Shown: one piece after another, positions 1 to 8,557 of the stretch
Layout: every line of letters starts with the position of its first letter
Position numbering within the stretch: position 1 is the first letter of the stretch
Assembly (NCBI GenBank): GCA_028712885.1
Contig: JAQTPK010000016.1
Location: 1 to 53,594 of the forward strand
Direction of reading: 5' to 3'
DNA from: Syntrophales bacterium
Lineage (GTDB): Bacteria; Desulfobacterota; Syntrophia; Syntrophales; UBA4778
DNA: 53,594 nt
Notes under the pieces: model-generated
Database searches by the model: none
What the model was told of the DNA's origin: nothing
The model's input: the letters and a program-made list of their open reading frames with translations, nothing else
Program-made: the position numbers and the translations under genes

Positions 1-1
1 C

Positions 2-250
2 ATGGCGCTCGGGACGGTCATGAGCGGGTGCCTCCAGGGTGCGGGAGATACGAGGAGCACCATGTGGGTTATCTTCGTCAGCATGTGGCTGGTCCGGCTG
101 CCCCTTGCCTGGATATTTTCGCACGAGTTGTCCTATGGGGCGCCCGGGGTCTGGACGGCCATGACCATCTCCATGTGCTTCCAGGGCCTGATGATGGCCT
201 GGCGGTTCAAATTGGGGCGTTGGAAACGACTCAAAATCTCAGAAGAATAA
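2..250 (+). CDS. MATE family efflux protein, C-terminal fragment
   Basis: The window opens inside this gene, so only the last 82 residues are visible. They read as the end of a MATE (multidrug and toxic compound extrusion) exporter: the segment LQGAGDTRSTMW followed by VRLPLAW and a final hydrophobic helix matches the conserved loop and last helices of that family. MATE proteins are 12-helix inner-membrane antiporters that expel cationic compounds using a Na+ or H+ gradient. The substrate cannot be told from this piece. The gene ends about 110 bp before the next gene, and that gap holds a tandem-word repeat. Confidence 0.8.
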   Translation: MALGTVMSGCLQGAGDTRSTMWVIFVSMWLVRLPLAWIFSHELSYGAPGVWTAMTISMCFQGLMMAWRFKLGRWKRLKISEE

Positions 251-252
251 AT

Positions 253-345
253 TGGTAATGGGCTATGGGTGAAAGAGAGAAAGAAAGAAAGAAAGAAAGC
301 TCTTCGTCTAAGCACCTGTTACACATAACCTATAACCCTTTCATC
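253..345. repeat. Heptamer-word repeat pair with a GAAA run
   Basis: Left arm has 7-nt words TGGTAAT, GGGCTAT, GGGTGAA (253-273). Right arm has GTTACAC, ATAACCT, ATAACCC, TTTCATC (318-345), roughly complementary to the left. Between them lies a GAAA tetranucleotide run (about 279-299). It fills the gap between the MATE gene and the next gene. Confidence 0.6.
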
Positions 346-359
346 ATATCAGAGGCCGA

Positions 360-1592
360 ATGCTGAAATTATTCAATTCCATGGGCAAGCGGATGGAAGA
401 ATTCGTCCCGGTAAATCCGAACCCGGTGAACATATTCACCTGCGGTCCCTCCGTTTACCAGCGGCCGCACATCGGTAATTTCCGGACTTTCCTGTTTGAG
501 GACGTGCTGGTCCGCTATCTGGAATACTCCGGATACCGCGTACGTCGCGGCATGAACATAACCGATATTGAGGATAAAGCGATCGCCCAGGCCGGAAAAG
601 AAAAGGCTGGCCTGGAAGAAATAGCCGATCGGAACACAAGATTGTTTCTGGAGGAAATGGACGCGCTCGGGGCGAAAAGACCCGACGTGCTCCCCCGCGC
701 CACCCGCTCCGTGGAGGAGGCCGTGCGCATCATAGAGCGTCTGCTCGACCTCGGAATTGCCTATCGCCATAAAGGGGATATATTTTTCGATCCGCTGCGG
801 TTTCCGGGTTTCGGCAGGCTCTACGGACTCGACATGTCCCGATGGCCGCGGAAGAAAGTCCGCTACCGCCGCGATACATACCCCGGAATGAGATGGAACC
901 TGGGAGATTTCATTCTGTGGCACAAATGGAGGGGGGGTAATGAAGAGTTCTGGGAAACCCGCCTGGGCAAAGGACGCCCGTCATGGAATGTGCAGGACCC
1001 GAGCATGATAAACCCGCACTTTCACGAAACCCTTTCCATTTACTGCGGCGGGGTCGACAACCTGATCCGGCATCACGATTACATTATCGCCGTCCTCGAG
1101 TCGCTGCGTCCGTATCCGGTGGCGAAGTACTGGCTGCATTGCCGCCATCTGCTCGTCGCGGGAAAAAAGATGTCCAAAAGCAGGGGCAACATCGTTTATA
1201 CTGAAAAATTGTTGAGGCGCGGCTACAGCGCCGCTGAAGTACGCTTTTTTCTCATCGACAATCATTACCGAAAAGAAATAGACTACTCCGACGAATCCAT
1301 GACGGCTGCGGCGGCAAGGCTTGCGGAGCTTAGAACCGCGGTCGGCCTCGTCGCCGACAGGAGCGGAAGCGAACCGCTCGATCCGGAAGCGGCGGACCGG
1401 GTGAGGCAGGCTTTCAGCAGGTCCATGGATGACGACCTGGACGTCCGGTCGGCGGTGGACGGGGTTCTTGGCGCAATGCTCGCGGCGCCCCCGGAACAGA
1501 TAGACCCTTCCGAAGCGGGAGGCATGGTTCAGGCGGCGGCGGAAATCGACTCGGTTCTGAAAGTGATATTCTCAGCGGCAGGTGAAAAATGA
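360..1592 (+). CDS. Cysteinyl-tRNA synthetase homologue lacking two zinc ligands
   Basis: Class I aminoacyl-tRNA-synthetase fold, 410 residues, close to CysRS but shorter than the usual 460-500. The HIGH motif is H37-I-G-N40, preceded by Cys28 at the first zinc-ligand position, and the KMSKS motif is intact at 270-274. CysRS normally holds a Zn2+ that selects the cysteine thiol through Cys28, Cys209, His234 and Glu238 (E. coli numbering). Here the second Cys position (WHIECS in the family) reads WNVQDP, giving Asp213. The HHENE motif reads HHDYI, so His238 remains but the Glu is Ile242. This implies altered metal binding and possibly a different amino acid or amine substrate. MshC-type cysteine ligases keep their zinc ligands, so it is not an obvious MshC. 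It overlaps the next gene by ATGA. It could still be a divergent true CysRS. Confidence 0.75.
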   Translation: MLKLFNSMGKRMEEFVPVNPNPVNIFTCGPSVYQRPHIGNFRTFLFEDVLVRYLEYSGYRVRRGMNITDIEDKAIAQAGKEKAGLEEIADRNTRLFLEEMDALGAKRPDVLPRATRSVEEAVRIIERLLDLGIAYRHKGDIFFDPLRFPGFGRLYGLDMSRWPRKKVRYRRDTYPGMRWNLGDFILWHKWRGGNEEFWETRLGKGRPSWNVQDPSMINPHFHETLSIYCGGVDNLIRHHDYIIAVLESLRPYPVAKYWLHCRHLLVAGKKMSKSRGNIVYTEKLLRRGYSAAEVRFFLIDNHYRKEIDYSDESMTAAAARLAELRTAVGLVADRSGSEPLDPEAADRVRQAFSRSMDDDLDVRSAVDGVLGAMLAAPPEQIDPSEAGGMVQAAAEIDSVLKVIFSAAGEK

Positions 1593-2791
1593 CTTTTCTC
1601 GATACTGCGAATGCGGCTCTCTTCAAACAGTTCATCAGGGATTTTGACAGAACGGACGACCCGCGCGTGCGCATAAGGTACGGCATCGCGGCCGGATGGC
1701 TGACCGTTTCCGCCATTTCGGCCCTGTTCATCCTGAAAATCTCCCTTGGCGCGGCAATAGGCTCCCTCGCGGTTATCGCCGACGCCATCCATTTCCTGTC
1801 TTATCTCGCCGATGCCGTTGTCCTGCTTGCCGGCTTCCTGATTGCCTCCCGTCCGGCAACCGTCAGAACCCCCTTCGGCCACGGCAGGATTGAGTATATT
1901 GTCGACCTCGTCATGGCGATTTTCCTGCTCATGTCCGGAATAAGAATTGCGGAGAGCGGCATAAGCCGGATACTTCATCCCGAACTCATCAACTACGATC
2001 CCTTCCTCATCCTGGTTCTGCTCGGAACTGTGCCGGTCACCTGGTTGCTCATGCAGGCGGTGCTTTTTCTGGGAAAACGGGTAAACTCTCCCGCGATCGG
2101 GGGGATTGCCCTTCACTACAGGGCAAATTCCATTGTTTCCCTGGCGGTCGTCGGAGGCCTCATCGCCGAGCACCGCCTGGGCCTGCCCCAGATCGACGGA
2201 TGGCTGACGCTTGCCGTATCCGCAGGCCTGTTGTATCTGGGGATTCATCACGGGCGCGAAGCGGCGATTCCGATCCTCGGAAAGGCGCCGTCCGGGGAAA
2301 TAATCCGCGAAATCAGAAATCTCGCCCGTTCCGTAGACGGGGTGGAAGACGTCCATGAGATCATCGTACATGACTACGGTTCCATGTACCTGATATCTCT
2401 CCACGCTGAAATCCCGGAGGCCCATGGTCCCGCTTCGATGCATGAAATTGCGGAGCGCTGCGAAGAGGTCGTCAGGAGAAGGTTTGGAGGAGAGGCGGTC
2501 TGCCACACCGATCCCCTGCTTGAAAGAACTCCCGAGCTGGACGAAGTGGAGAGGATTTTTCGTGATGAGCTGAAAAATTTTCCCTTGATCACAGGATACC
2601 ACGATTTCCGGATTATCGCGGAATCGCCCGGCAGGGTCATCCTCATCGCCGATATCGACGTGGAAGAAACCGTCCCGGACAGGGAATATAAACGGATTGC
2701 ATCGGAACTGAACAAAAAAATCAGAGAGGCGATTCCGAACGCGGCGTATTGCACCTTCTATATAACTCCCAGATTCGCCTATAGTGAGTGA
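1589..2791 (+). CDS. Cation diffusion facilitator (CDF) family homologue, degenerate metal site
   Basis: Inner-membrane protein of 400 residues with about six helices, the CDF loop PFGHGRIEYI (residues 95-104), and two tandem ferredoxin-like cytoplasmic domains (about 225-300 and 310-395). CDF proteins export divalent metals using four site-A residues in two xxxD pairs on helices 2 and 5. Here helix 2 reads ADAIHFLSYLAD, placing Tyr72 where the conserved Asp is expected. Helix 5 reads ALHYRANS, placing His176 and Asn180 at the second pair. No site-A Asp therefore remains by my hand alignment. It is translationally coupled (ATGA) to the synthetase homologue, which also has altered metal ligands. 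The ion carried, if any, is unknown. Confidence 0.8.
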   Translation: MTFLDTANAALFKQFIRDFDRTDDPRVRIRYGIAAGWLTVSAISALFILKISLGAAIGSLAVIADAIHFLSYLADAVVLLAGFLIASRPATVRTPFGHGRIEYIVDLVMAIFLLMSGIRIAESGISRILHPELINYDPFLILVLLGTVPVTWLLMQAVLFLGKRVNSPAIGGIALHYRANSIVSLAVVGGLIAEHRLGLPQIDGWLTLAVSAGLLYLGIHHGREAAIPILGKAPSGEIIREIRNLARSVDGVEDVHEIIVHDYGSMYLISLHAEIPEAHGPASMHEIAERCEEVVRRRFGGEAVCHTDPLLERTPELDEVERIFRDELKNFPLITGYHDFRIIAESPGRVILIADIDVEETVPDREYKRIASELNKKIREAIPNAAYCTFYITPRFAYSE

Positions 2792-2888
2792 AATGTAAAA
2801 GGTAAAAAGTCAGCCCGACGCCCCCTATTCTACTCACCCGAACAGATACGCCTCACATATTTTTCACTTTTCACCTTTTACATTTCAC
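2788..2888. repeat. Long intergenic hairpin of 7-nt words (23-nt arms)
   Basis: Arms 2788-2810 and 2866-2888 are complementary over 23 nt with one mismatch, loop 55 nt. Both arms have a 7-nt period (GTGAAAT, GTAAAAG, GTAAAAA; and TTTTCAC, TTTTCAC, CTTTTAC, ATTTCAC). The left arm contains the stop codon of the CDF gene and the right arm ends nine bases before the GGAGGTG ribosome site of the next gene. Confidence 0.85.
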
Positions 2889-2906
2889 TACAGACCGGAG
2901 GTGATT

Positions 2907-3425
2907 ATGAGCTCATATACGGAAAGGCTGATCGGCGCCGCCAGGCTTGACGCTCAGATATATGAGGAAGTGGAGCACGACACCGGCTCGATGGGACAGG
3001 CCGCTTGGACGGTAGTCCTGGCGAGTTTCGCCGCTGGGATCGGCGCCCTTTCCCAGGGAGGGGCATCCGGGCTCCTTCTCGGAGCGGCCGCCGCTCTGGC
3101 GGGCTGGCTCATCTGGGCCTATCTGACCTACTATATCGGATCGAAGTTCCTGGGAACACCCGAAACGGAAGTATCGGTCAAGGAAATGATGCGCACCATC
3201 GGTTTTTCAAGCTCGCCGGGGCTTATCCGGGTCCTGGGGATCATCCCGGGGCTGGCGGGCCTTGTTTACCTGGTATCCGCATTGTGGATGCTGGCCGCAA
3301 TGGTAGTGGCCGTCCGACAGGCGCTCGATTATACGAGCACGATGCGCGCGGTGGCCGTATGCATTATCGGATGGATTGTTCAGGCCGTCGTGCTCGCGCT
3401 CTTCATCGCTTCTTTCCGCCCCTGA
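2907..3425 (+). CDS. YIP1 family membrane protein
   Basis: 172-residue membrane protein with four to five hydrophobic helices and a short N-terminal cytoplasmic stretch ([20 protein letters not shown]). The order fits small bacterial YIP1-domain proteins, whose function is not settled. I chose ATG 2907 because GGAGGTG at 2897-2903 is an excellent ribosome site 3-4 bases upstream; an in-frame GTG at 2901 lies inside that site. The 3' end overlaps the convergent copper ATPase gene by 23 bp. Confidence 0.7.
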   Translation: MSSYTERLIGAARLDAQIYEEVEHDTGSMGQAAWTVVLASFAAGIGALSQGGASGLLLGAAAALAGWLIWAYLTYYIGSKFLGTPETEVSVKEMMRTIGFSSSPGLIRVLGIIPGLAGLVYLVSALWMLAAMVVAVRQALDYTSTMRAVAVCIIGWIVQAVVLALFIASFRP

Positions 3426-5673
3426 ACATCAATCTCAGCCGGAGCGAGTTGCCCACTACCGAAACGGAACTCAGAGCCATGGCGGCGGCCGCGTAGACAG
3501 GATCGAGAAGCACGCCCCATACCGGGTAGAGAACGCCTGCGGCGAGGGGAATGCCGACCACGTTGTAGATGAAAGCCCAGAAGAGGTTCTGCCGGATGGC
3601 CCTGATGGTCATGTAAGAGAGGCGGATCGCTTCCGGCACCAGCCTCAAGTCGTCGCGGACCAGAGTGATATCGCCGGCCTCGATAGCCGCGTCGGTGCCT
3701 GCCCCGACGGCGATGCCGATCCGCGCGGCCGACAGGGCGGGGGCGTCGTTGATGCCGTCGCCGACCATGGCGACGATCTCGCCTTCCGACTGCAGCCGCT
3801 TTATCTCTCCCGCCTTATCCGCCGGCAGAACTTCCGAGAGCACTCTTTCTATTCCAAGCTCGGCGGCAACGGTCCGGGCCGTATTGCGATTGTCACCCGT
3901 TATCATTGCGACCTTAAGCCCCATCCGCTTCAGGGTGGAAACCGCTTCCCGGGCGGAGTCTCTCGGCACGTCCAGCATTGCGAACAACCCCGCCGCCGTC
4001 TTCTCTTCCGCGACGAAAATGCAGCTTTTCCCCTCTCCCGACAGCCTGAGCGCCTCTGCTTCCAGGACTCCGAGCCTCACTCCTTCTTCCTGCATCAGGC
4101 GGGCGTTTCCGAGCACGACTCTCTTTCCGTCCAGCACCGCCTCCGCCCCCATCCCGGCGCGCGCCTGAAATGTTTCGACCGGCGAGGGTTTCACTCCCTC
4201 CGCCGCTGTTTTTTCCAGCACGGCCGCGGCCAGGGGATGCTCCGAAACCGCTTCGACCGACCCGGCGATTTTCAGCATTCTTTCCCGGCCGAATCCTCCG
4301 GCCGTCAGTACGTCGGTGACGCGCAGTTCTCCCCGCGTCAGCGTACCCGTCTTGTCGAAGACGACTGTCGTCAGCATGTAGGCCGTTTCAAGGGTCTCCC
4401 CGCCGCGGATCAATATTCCTCTTTCGGCCCCGATGCCGGTTCCTACCATGACGGCGGTGGGCGTGGCCAGGCCCATGGCGCAGGGGCAGGCGATGATCAG
4501 TACCGATATGAAGTTAAGAAGGGCGCGGGCGAAATCCGGATCCGGCACGATAAAATACCAGATGAAGAATGTGGCTGAGGCGATCGCGACGACCGCCGGA
4601 ACGAATACCGCCGCAACACGATCCGCCAGACGCTGTATCGGCGGTTTGGAACCCTGCGCCTCCTCAACCAGCCGGATTATCTGCGCCAGAGCCGTTTCGG
4701 ACCCCACGCGCTCCGCCCGGAAGACGAAACTCCCGCTCAGATTGATGGTCGCTCCGTAAACCGGGCTGCCGGCCGCCTTTCCCACGGGCGCGCTCTCTCC
4801 CGTCAGCATCGACTCGTCGACGTCCGAAGATCCGGACACGACGACTCCGTCCGTGGCGATCCTCTCGCCGGGCCTGACCACGATCAGATCGTCCCTGGCC
4901 ACGTCTTCGACGGAGATATCGATCTCCTGTCCGTCGCGGACCGCCCTGGCCGTTTTCGGCCGCAGTCCAAGCAGCTTGCGGACTGCCTGGGTGGTTCTCC
5001 TCTTCGCCGCCGCTTCAAGGTACCTGCCGAAAGTGATAAAGGTTACGATCATCGCTGCGCTGTCGAAATAGGCGTGCACCGGGTGTCCGGCGCGGGCGAA
5101 CACGGAGGGGAAAAATGCGGCCGCGGCCGAGTAAAGATATGCGGATGATACCCCGACGGCTACAAGCGTATTCATATCGGAGGTCCCCTGCCTTGCGGCC
5201 TTGACGGCGCCCACGTAAAACCGGCCTCCCACCCAGAACACCACGGGCGTGGTCAGGACCAGGAGCAGGTAATTCATCCAGTAGTCCGGGATCCAGCCTA
5301 AAAAAGGAAACCACTGCCGCATGGTTCCCGCGAAAATCAGCGTGCTGAGAATCGGGCCGGCGACAGATCTGGCGCGAAGGCTCCTTATCTCCCGCAGACG
5401 CGCCTGCTCTGCGGGGTCTTCGCTGCCCGTTTCCCTGTCCTCTTCCGCCTCCGGCCGGACGGTCCTGAGCACCTCGTAACCGAGATCGCGGACCCGCTCC
5501 GAGATACGCGCCGGATCGGTTGCGCCGGAATCGTATTCCACGATTGCTTTTTCGGTCGCAAAGTTGACCGATACGTCCCGGACGCCTTCAAGCTCGCGCA
5601 GCCCTTTTTCTATTCTGGCGACGCAGGCGGCGCATGTAATCCCGCCGATATCGAAGGAAGCACGTTCAGACAA
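3403..5673 (-). CDS. copA: Copper-translocating P-type ATPase
   Basis: 756-residue P1B ATPase that pumps Cu(I) out of the cytoplasm. An N-terminal heavy-metal domain carries GITCAAC (Cys14 and Cys17). It is followed by paired membrane helices, the TGES actuator motif, the CPC membrane metal site (Cys396-Pro-Cys398), the phosphorylation motif DKTGTLT (Asp440), the hinge [10 protein letters not shown], and C-terminal helices with YN and MALSSVSV, the signature of the Cu(I) subgroup. The 5' end overlaps the chaperone gene by 8 bp, so the two are translated as a unit. The 3' end runs 23 bp into the convergent YIP1 gene. Confidence 0.95.
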   Translation of the reverse strand: MSERASFDIGGITCAACVARIEKGLRELEGVRDVSVNFATEKAIVEYDSGATDPARISERVRDLGYEVLRTVRPEAEEDRETGSEDPAEQARLREIRSLRARSVAGPILSTLIFAGTMRQWFPFLGWIPDYWMNYLLLVLTTPVVFWVGGRFYVGAVKAARQGTSDMNTLVAVGVSSAYLYSAAAAFFPSVFARAGHPVHAYFDSAAMIVTFITFGRYLEAAAKRRTTQAVRKLLGLRPKTARAVRDGQEIDISVEDVARDDLIVVRPGERIATDGVVVSGSSDVDESMLTGESAPVGKAAGSPVYGATINLSGSFVFRAERVGSETALAQIIRLVEEAQGSKPPIQRLADRVAAVFVPAVVAIASATFFIWYFIVPDPDFARALLNFISVLIIACPCAMGLATPTAVMVGTGIGAERGILIRGGETLETAYMLTTVVFDKTGTLTRGELRVTDVLTAGGFGRERMLKIAGSVEAVSEHPLAAAVLEKTAAEGVKPSPVETFQARAGMGAEAVLDGKRVVLGNARLMQEEGVRLGVLEAEALRLSGEGKSCIFVAEEKTAAGLFAMLDVPRDSAREAVSTLKRMGLKVAMITGDNRNTARTVAAELGIERVLSEVLPADKAGEIKRLQSEGEIVAMVGDGINDAPALSAARIGIAVGAGTDAAIEAGDITLVRDDLRLVPEAIRLSYMTIRAIRQNLFWAFIYNVVGIPLAAGVLYPVWGVLLDPVYAAAAMALSSVSVVGNSLRLRLMFRGGKKR

Positions 5674-5863
5674 CTTCGTAGCCCGCCTTGTGGACCGCCT
5701 TTTCGATTACGGCCGGATCTACCGGTTTTTCTTCCTCAAAGGAGGCCTCATTACTGAGGAGGTCGATGTTGACATTTCTGACGCCGTCGATTTCCGACAG
5801 GGCCTTCTTCACCGCCGCCGCGCAATGCCGGCATGACATGCCTTTGATTTTTATCTTTTTCAT
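5666..5863 (-). CDS. copZ: Small heavy-metal-associated protein, copper chaperone
   Basis: 65-residue single HMA domain with GMSCRHC (Cys11 and Cys14), matching CopZ-type chaperones that hand Cu(I) to CopA in the cytoplasm. Start chosen at the Met that begins the HMA fold (MKKIKIKGM), with GGGACAG just upstream; a longer upstream reading frame exists but would run antisense into the neighbouring gene and adds no recognisable domain. It overlaps the start of the ATPase gene, supporting an operon. Confidence 0.88.
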   Translation of the reverse strand: MKKIKIKGMSCRHCAAAVKKALSEIDGVRNVNIDLLSNEASFEEEKPVDPAVIEKAVHKAGYEVV

Positions 5864-5920
5864 AACTGTCCCTTTTTTCAGAATACCCCGATTTTCGAAC
5901 CGATTGCAAATAACACCCTC

Positions 5921-5950
5921 ATAATATATAAATTTTAATCGGCAAAGCAA
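5921..5950 (-). promoter_or_regulatory. Possible sigma-70 promoter for the copper operon
   Basis: Read on the minus strand, TTGCTT (5945-5950) and TATTAT (5921-5926) are separated by 18 bp in the AT-rich divergent gap upstream of the chaperone gene. I see no clear CueR-type dyad. Low certainty. Confidence 0.35.
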
Positions 5951-5987
5951 ACGGCCAAAGAAATAACTACAGAAGGAACAGAAAATC

Positions 5988-6446
5988 ATGCCACTACCCA
6001 ACCCGCTTGGAGATCTGTTCAAGAGGCCGGGCCCGTCAGGTGGAAACCCGGGCATAAAGGAACAAGACAGGGAGGAACTGATCCGCAGGCTGAAATCGGT
6101 GAAGGATCCCCATGAAAGGGACAGGATTTTATATGCCCTGTCCCGCCGGGAAGAGGATGTCGTGGAATCTTCTAAGCCGGCCCGGCCCGCCTCTCCCCCG
6201 AAGGAAAAAGGTGCTTCCGTTCCCGGCATGCAGCTCCCGGAGTTAGCCTCGGTTAAAAACCTGCTGCCTTTTGCAGTTCCTTTTCTTTTACTGTTAATGG
6301 GTCTTTTCTACATCATGGGGGCCATATCGCGGCTGCACCCGAAAGGCCGCATCGAGGATGTCGGAGCGGAAATCTTCATGGGGCTGATGTTCCTGGGGTT
6401 CGGCATTTTCGGAATGCTGAAGGCCAAAAATGCCAAGAGTAAGTAG
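5988..6446 (+). CDS. Small two-helix membrane protein, unknown function
   Basis: 152 residues. The first 85 are polar and proline-rich with a charged helix (KEQDREELIRRLKSVKDPHERDRILYALSRREED). Two hydrophobic segments follow (about 92-112 and 125-145), then a short basic tail. I do not recognise the family. It is divergent from the copper operon. A purine-rich AGAAGGAAC precedes the ATG. The downstream gap holds a heptamer-word hairpin. Confidence 0.6.
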   Translation: MPLPNPLGDLFKRPGPSGGNPGIKEQDREELIRRLKSVKDPHERDRILYALSRREEDVVESSKPARPASPPKEKGASVPGMQLPELASVKNLLPFAVPFLLLLMGLFYIMGAISRLHPKGRIEDVGAEIFMGLMFLGFGIFGMLKAKNAKSK

Positions 6447-6450
6447 TCCC

Positions 6451-6539
6451 AAGTTTCAAGTCCCAGGTCTCAGGTTTCCTGACGCCGGCTGAAAAATTGA
6501 CTTCAATATGATCGGTTTACTGACCTGAGATTTGAAACT
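6451..6539. repeat. Heptamer-word inverted repeat
   Basis: Left arm: four exact-period words AAGTTTC, AAGTCCC, AGGTCTC, AGGTTTC (6451-6478). Right arm 6523-6539 is the complement of AGTTTCAA plus ATCTCAGGT, i.e. the left arm minus exactly one 7-nt word. It ends nine bases before the next start codon, which has no obvious ribosome site. Confidence 0.8.
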
Positions 6540-6548
6540 ATTTGAAAT

Positions 6549-7172
6549 ATGTGCGGAAAGTTCAACCTCATAAGTCCCTTTCAAATATTAGCCGACGAGT
6601 TTCAATTGGACGGAGAGGGAATATCCATGCCGGTCGGCGGGGATTTCGTGCCGGGACAGGACATATCCGCCATAGTCCGCAACGGGCGGAACCGGATGGT
6701 CGCGCTGCGCTGGGGGCTGATTCCCCCCTGGGCAAAAGACCCGTCCATCGGGAGGAAAATGTTCAACGCCCGGTCGGAAACCGCCTCCGTCAAGCCGAGC
6801 TTCCGCGAAGCCTTCGTCAGGAGGAGATGCCTGGTGGCGGCAGACGGTTTTTACGAATGGCAGAACTCGAAGGGATCGAAGGTTCCGTGGCTCGTCCGGC
6901 TGAGGTCCCGCCGGCCTTTCGGCCTGGCCGGATTGTTTGAGCAGTGGAGCTCCCCCCGTGATAAAACAATCGCCAGCTGCGCCATCCTCACCATCGAGGC
7001 CAATTCTTTAATCGGCCGGATGCATCCGCGCATGCCGGCGATCATTCCCCCGGAGCTCTATTCCGTATGGCTCGATCCGCAAAACGCCGATCCGGAGCGG
7101 CTTTTGCCGTTGCTCCGGCCCTGCCCGGCCGAAGATATGGAAATAATCCGCGTCGCGGCATTCCCTGCCTGA
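6549..7172 (+). CDS. yedK: SRAP-domain protein (YedK/HMCES), abasic-site DNA crosslinker
   Basis: 207 residues, the usual size for SRAP proteins. The initiator Met is followed directly by catalytic Cys2 (MCGKF), which after Met removal forms a thiazolidine link to abasic sites in single-stranded DNA. RSETASVKPSFREAF, RRRCLVAADGFYEW and HPRMPAII supply the conserved Asn/Arg, Glu and His neighbourhood. The role is protection of stalled forks and cytoplasmic DNA repair. There is no convincing Shine-Dalgarno, and the start follows a word-repeat hairpin, so translation control is uncertain. The start is fixed by Cys2. Confidence 0.93.
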   Translation: MCGKFNLISPFQILADEFQLDGEGISMPVGGDFVPGQDISAIVRNGRNRMVALRWGLIPPWAKDPSIGRKMFNARSETASVKPSFREAFVRRRCLVAADGFYEWQNSKGSKVPWLVRLRSRRPFGLAGLFEQWSSPRDKTIASCAILTIEANSLIGRMHPRMPAIIPPELYSVWLDPQNADPERLLPLLRPCPAEDMEIIRVAAFPA

Positions 7173-7311
7173 ACCCGAAAGCAAATTAAGAAAGATCGCC
7201 GGGTAAATTCAGGGGAGGCATGATGGCACCCCCCACCGTTACTAATTCAGAATCAACCATAGCCGGGGCATGAATACGGTTTTCGCTCTATTTATTTACT
7301 TAGAAAATCCG

Positions 7312-7317
7312 ATATGA
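7312..7317 (+). promoter_or_regulatory. Possible -10 element for the superoxide dismutase gene
   Basis: TATGAT lies in an AT-rich stretch about 80 bp upstream of the dismutase start. No convincing -35 box at standard spacing, so this is tentative. The rest of the 226-bp gap shows nothing else I can identify. Confidence 0.25.
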
Positions 7318-7398
7318 TACAGTTCATAAGCTTTTCTCTCCAGAAATTTCCGCCGGGAGGGAAAGGGAACAGGACCAATTCTCATCAGGAGGTAGAAA

Positions 7399-8007
7399 AT
7401 GACCGCGCGCACCTTTTACAGCCTTCCGGAACTCCCCTACGGTTACAAGGACCTGGAGCCCCACATATCCGAGGAGCAGCTGAAGATCCATCATGACAAG
7501 CACCACCAGGCTTACGTCACCGGTGCAAACGGAATCCTTGAAAAACTCGACAAGGCGAGGAAGGAAGGCGCCGACCTGGATATGAAGGCCGTCCTCAAGG
7601 AACTGTCTTTCAATATCGGCGGCCATATCCTGCACACGCTCTTCTGGGCGAATATGGCGCCCAAAGGCGGAGGGAAGCCCTCCGGGCTGCTCGCCAGTTC
7701 CATCGAAAAAGAGTTCGGCGGCTTTGACCGGTTCCGGAAAGAATTCACCCAGGCCGCTGTAAGTGCGGAGGGATCGGCTTGGGCCGCCCTGAGCTTCTGC
7801 ATGCAGACAAACCGGCCGATAATAATGCAGATTGAAAAGCATAATGTGAACGTTTTTCCGTCCTTCAGGATTTTGATGGTCCTGGATGTATGGGAGCACG
7901 CTTATTACCTCGATTACAAAAATCTGAGAGCGAACTTTGTCGAAGCCTTCTGGAATATAGTCAATTGGGCTGAAGTAAACCGCAGGCTGGAATCCCTGAT
8001 TAAATAG
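7399..8007 (+). CDS. sod: Superoxide dismutase (Fe/Mn family)
   Basis: 202 residues. Detoxifies superoxide to peroxide and oxygen in the cytoplasm. Metal ligands are visible: His31 in [13 protein letters not shown], His79 in GHILHTLFW, and the Asp/His pair in [11 protein letters not shown]. The GGHILH segment has His where E. coli FeSOD has its Gln69, resembling the Mn or cambialistic (archaeal-like) type, so metal choice is open. A strong ribosome site (AGGAGG) lies 7 bases before the ATG. It is presumably its own transcription unit. Confidence 0.95.
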   Translation: MTARTFYSLPELPYGYKDLEPHISEEQLKIHHDKHHQAYVTGANGILEKLDKARKEGADLDMKAVLKELSFNIGGHILHTLFWANMAPKGGGKPSGLLASSIEKEFGGFDRFRKEFTQAAVSAEGSAWAALSFCMQTNRPIIMQIEKHNVNVFPSFRILMVLDVWEHAYYLDYKNLRANFVEAFWNIVNWAEVNRRLESLIK

Positions 8008-8120
8008 CCCCCGCTTCTCGGGTCATATTTCCATTTCAGTATTGGATTGCGGCGGCGGAGCGTCGCGCCCGCCGCCGTTCGTTTCATCCATGGAGGACAT
8101 CTGATCTTTATCGGAGAGAC

Positions 8121-8543
8121 ATGGAAACGGACGAACAGATCCGGGACATCTTCAAAAAAAACAGAACTATTGCGGTCGTCGGCATGTCGAGGAATATGCA
8201 GAAGCCCTCCAACTGGATTCCTGTGTTCTTTCTGTCGCGGAACTTCAAAATCGTGCCGGTCAATCCTTATGCAGGCCGCATTAAAGGGCTGCGGAGTTAC
8301 CCGGACCTCAGGGACATACCCGACAGGATCAATATCCTGATGATCTTCCGCCCGGAGAAGGAAGCGGAAAGCGTTGTAAGAACAGCCGTCGACCGTCATC
8401 GGGGAAAGGGCGATATAGACGTAATCTGGCTTCAGGAGGGAAGGAGCGAAGCCGCCGCTCAAATTGCTGAAGCCGAGGGGATCACCTTCATCCAGGGCAG
8501 GTGCATGTACAGGGAATACAAGAGACTGACGAGGAAGAAATAG
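8121..8543 (+). CDS. CoA-binding domain protein (YccU-like)
   Basis: 140-residue Rossmann-fold protein. TIAVVGMSRNMQKPS and VPVNPYAGRIKG match the CoA_binding_2 family (YccU/Hcp-type), small cytoplasmic proteins that bind CoA through the same fold as succinyl-CoA synthetase alpha. There is no catalytic activity I can assign. It ends about 14 bp before the glucokinase start and is probably cotranscribed with it. Confidence 0.82.
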   Translation: METDEQIRDIFKKNRTIAVVGMSRNMQKPSNWIPVFFLSRNFKIVPVNPYAGRIKGLRSYPDLRDIPDRINILMIFRPEKEAESVVRTAVDRHRGKGDIDVIWLQEGRSEAAAQIAEAEGITFIQGRCMYREYKRLTRKK

Positions 8544-8557
8544 GAGATGAATTTATC

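Noticed and set aside
279-299. GAAA tetranucleotide run as a phase-variation switch
   Set aside because: It lies between genes, away from any clear promoter boxes, and only five copies or so are present. There is no evidence that it alters expression.
3376-4578. 400-codon open frame antisense to the copper ATPase
   Set aside because: It is a GC-driven shadow of copA: composition is unlike a protein (rich in Arg, Gly, His, Asp), with no recognisable domain, while copA on the other strand has every P-type ATPase motif.
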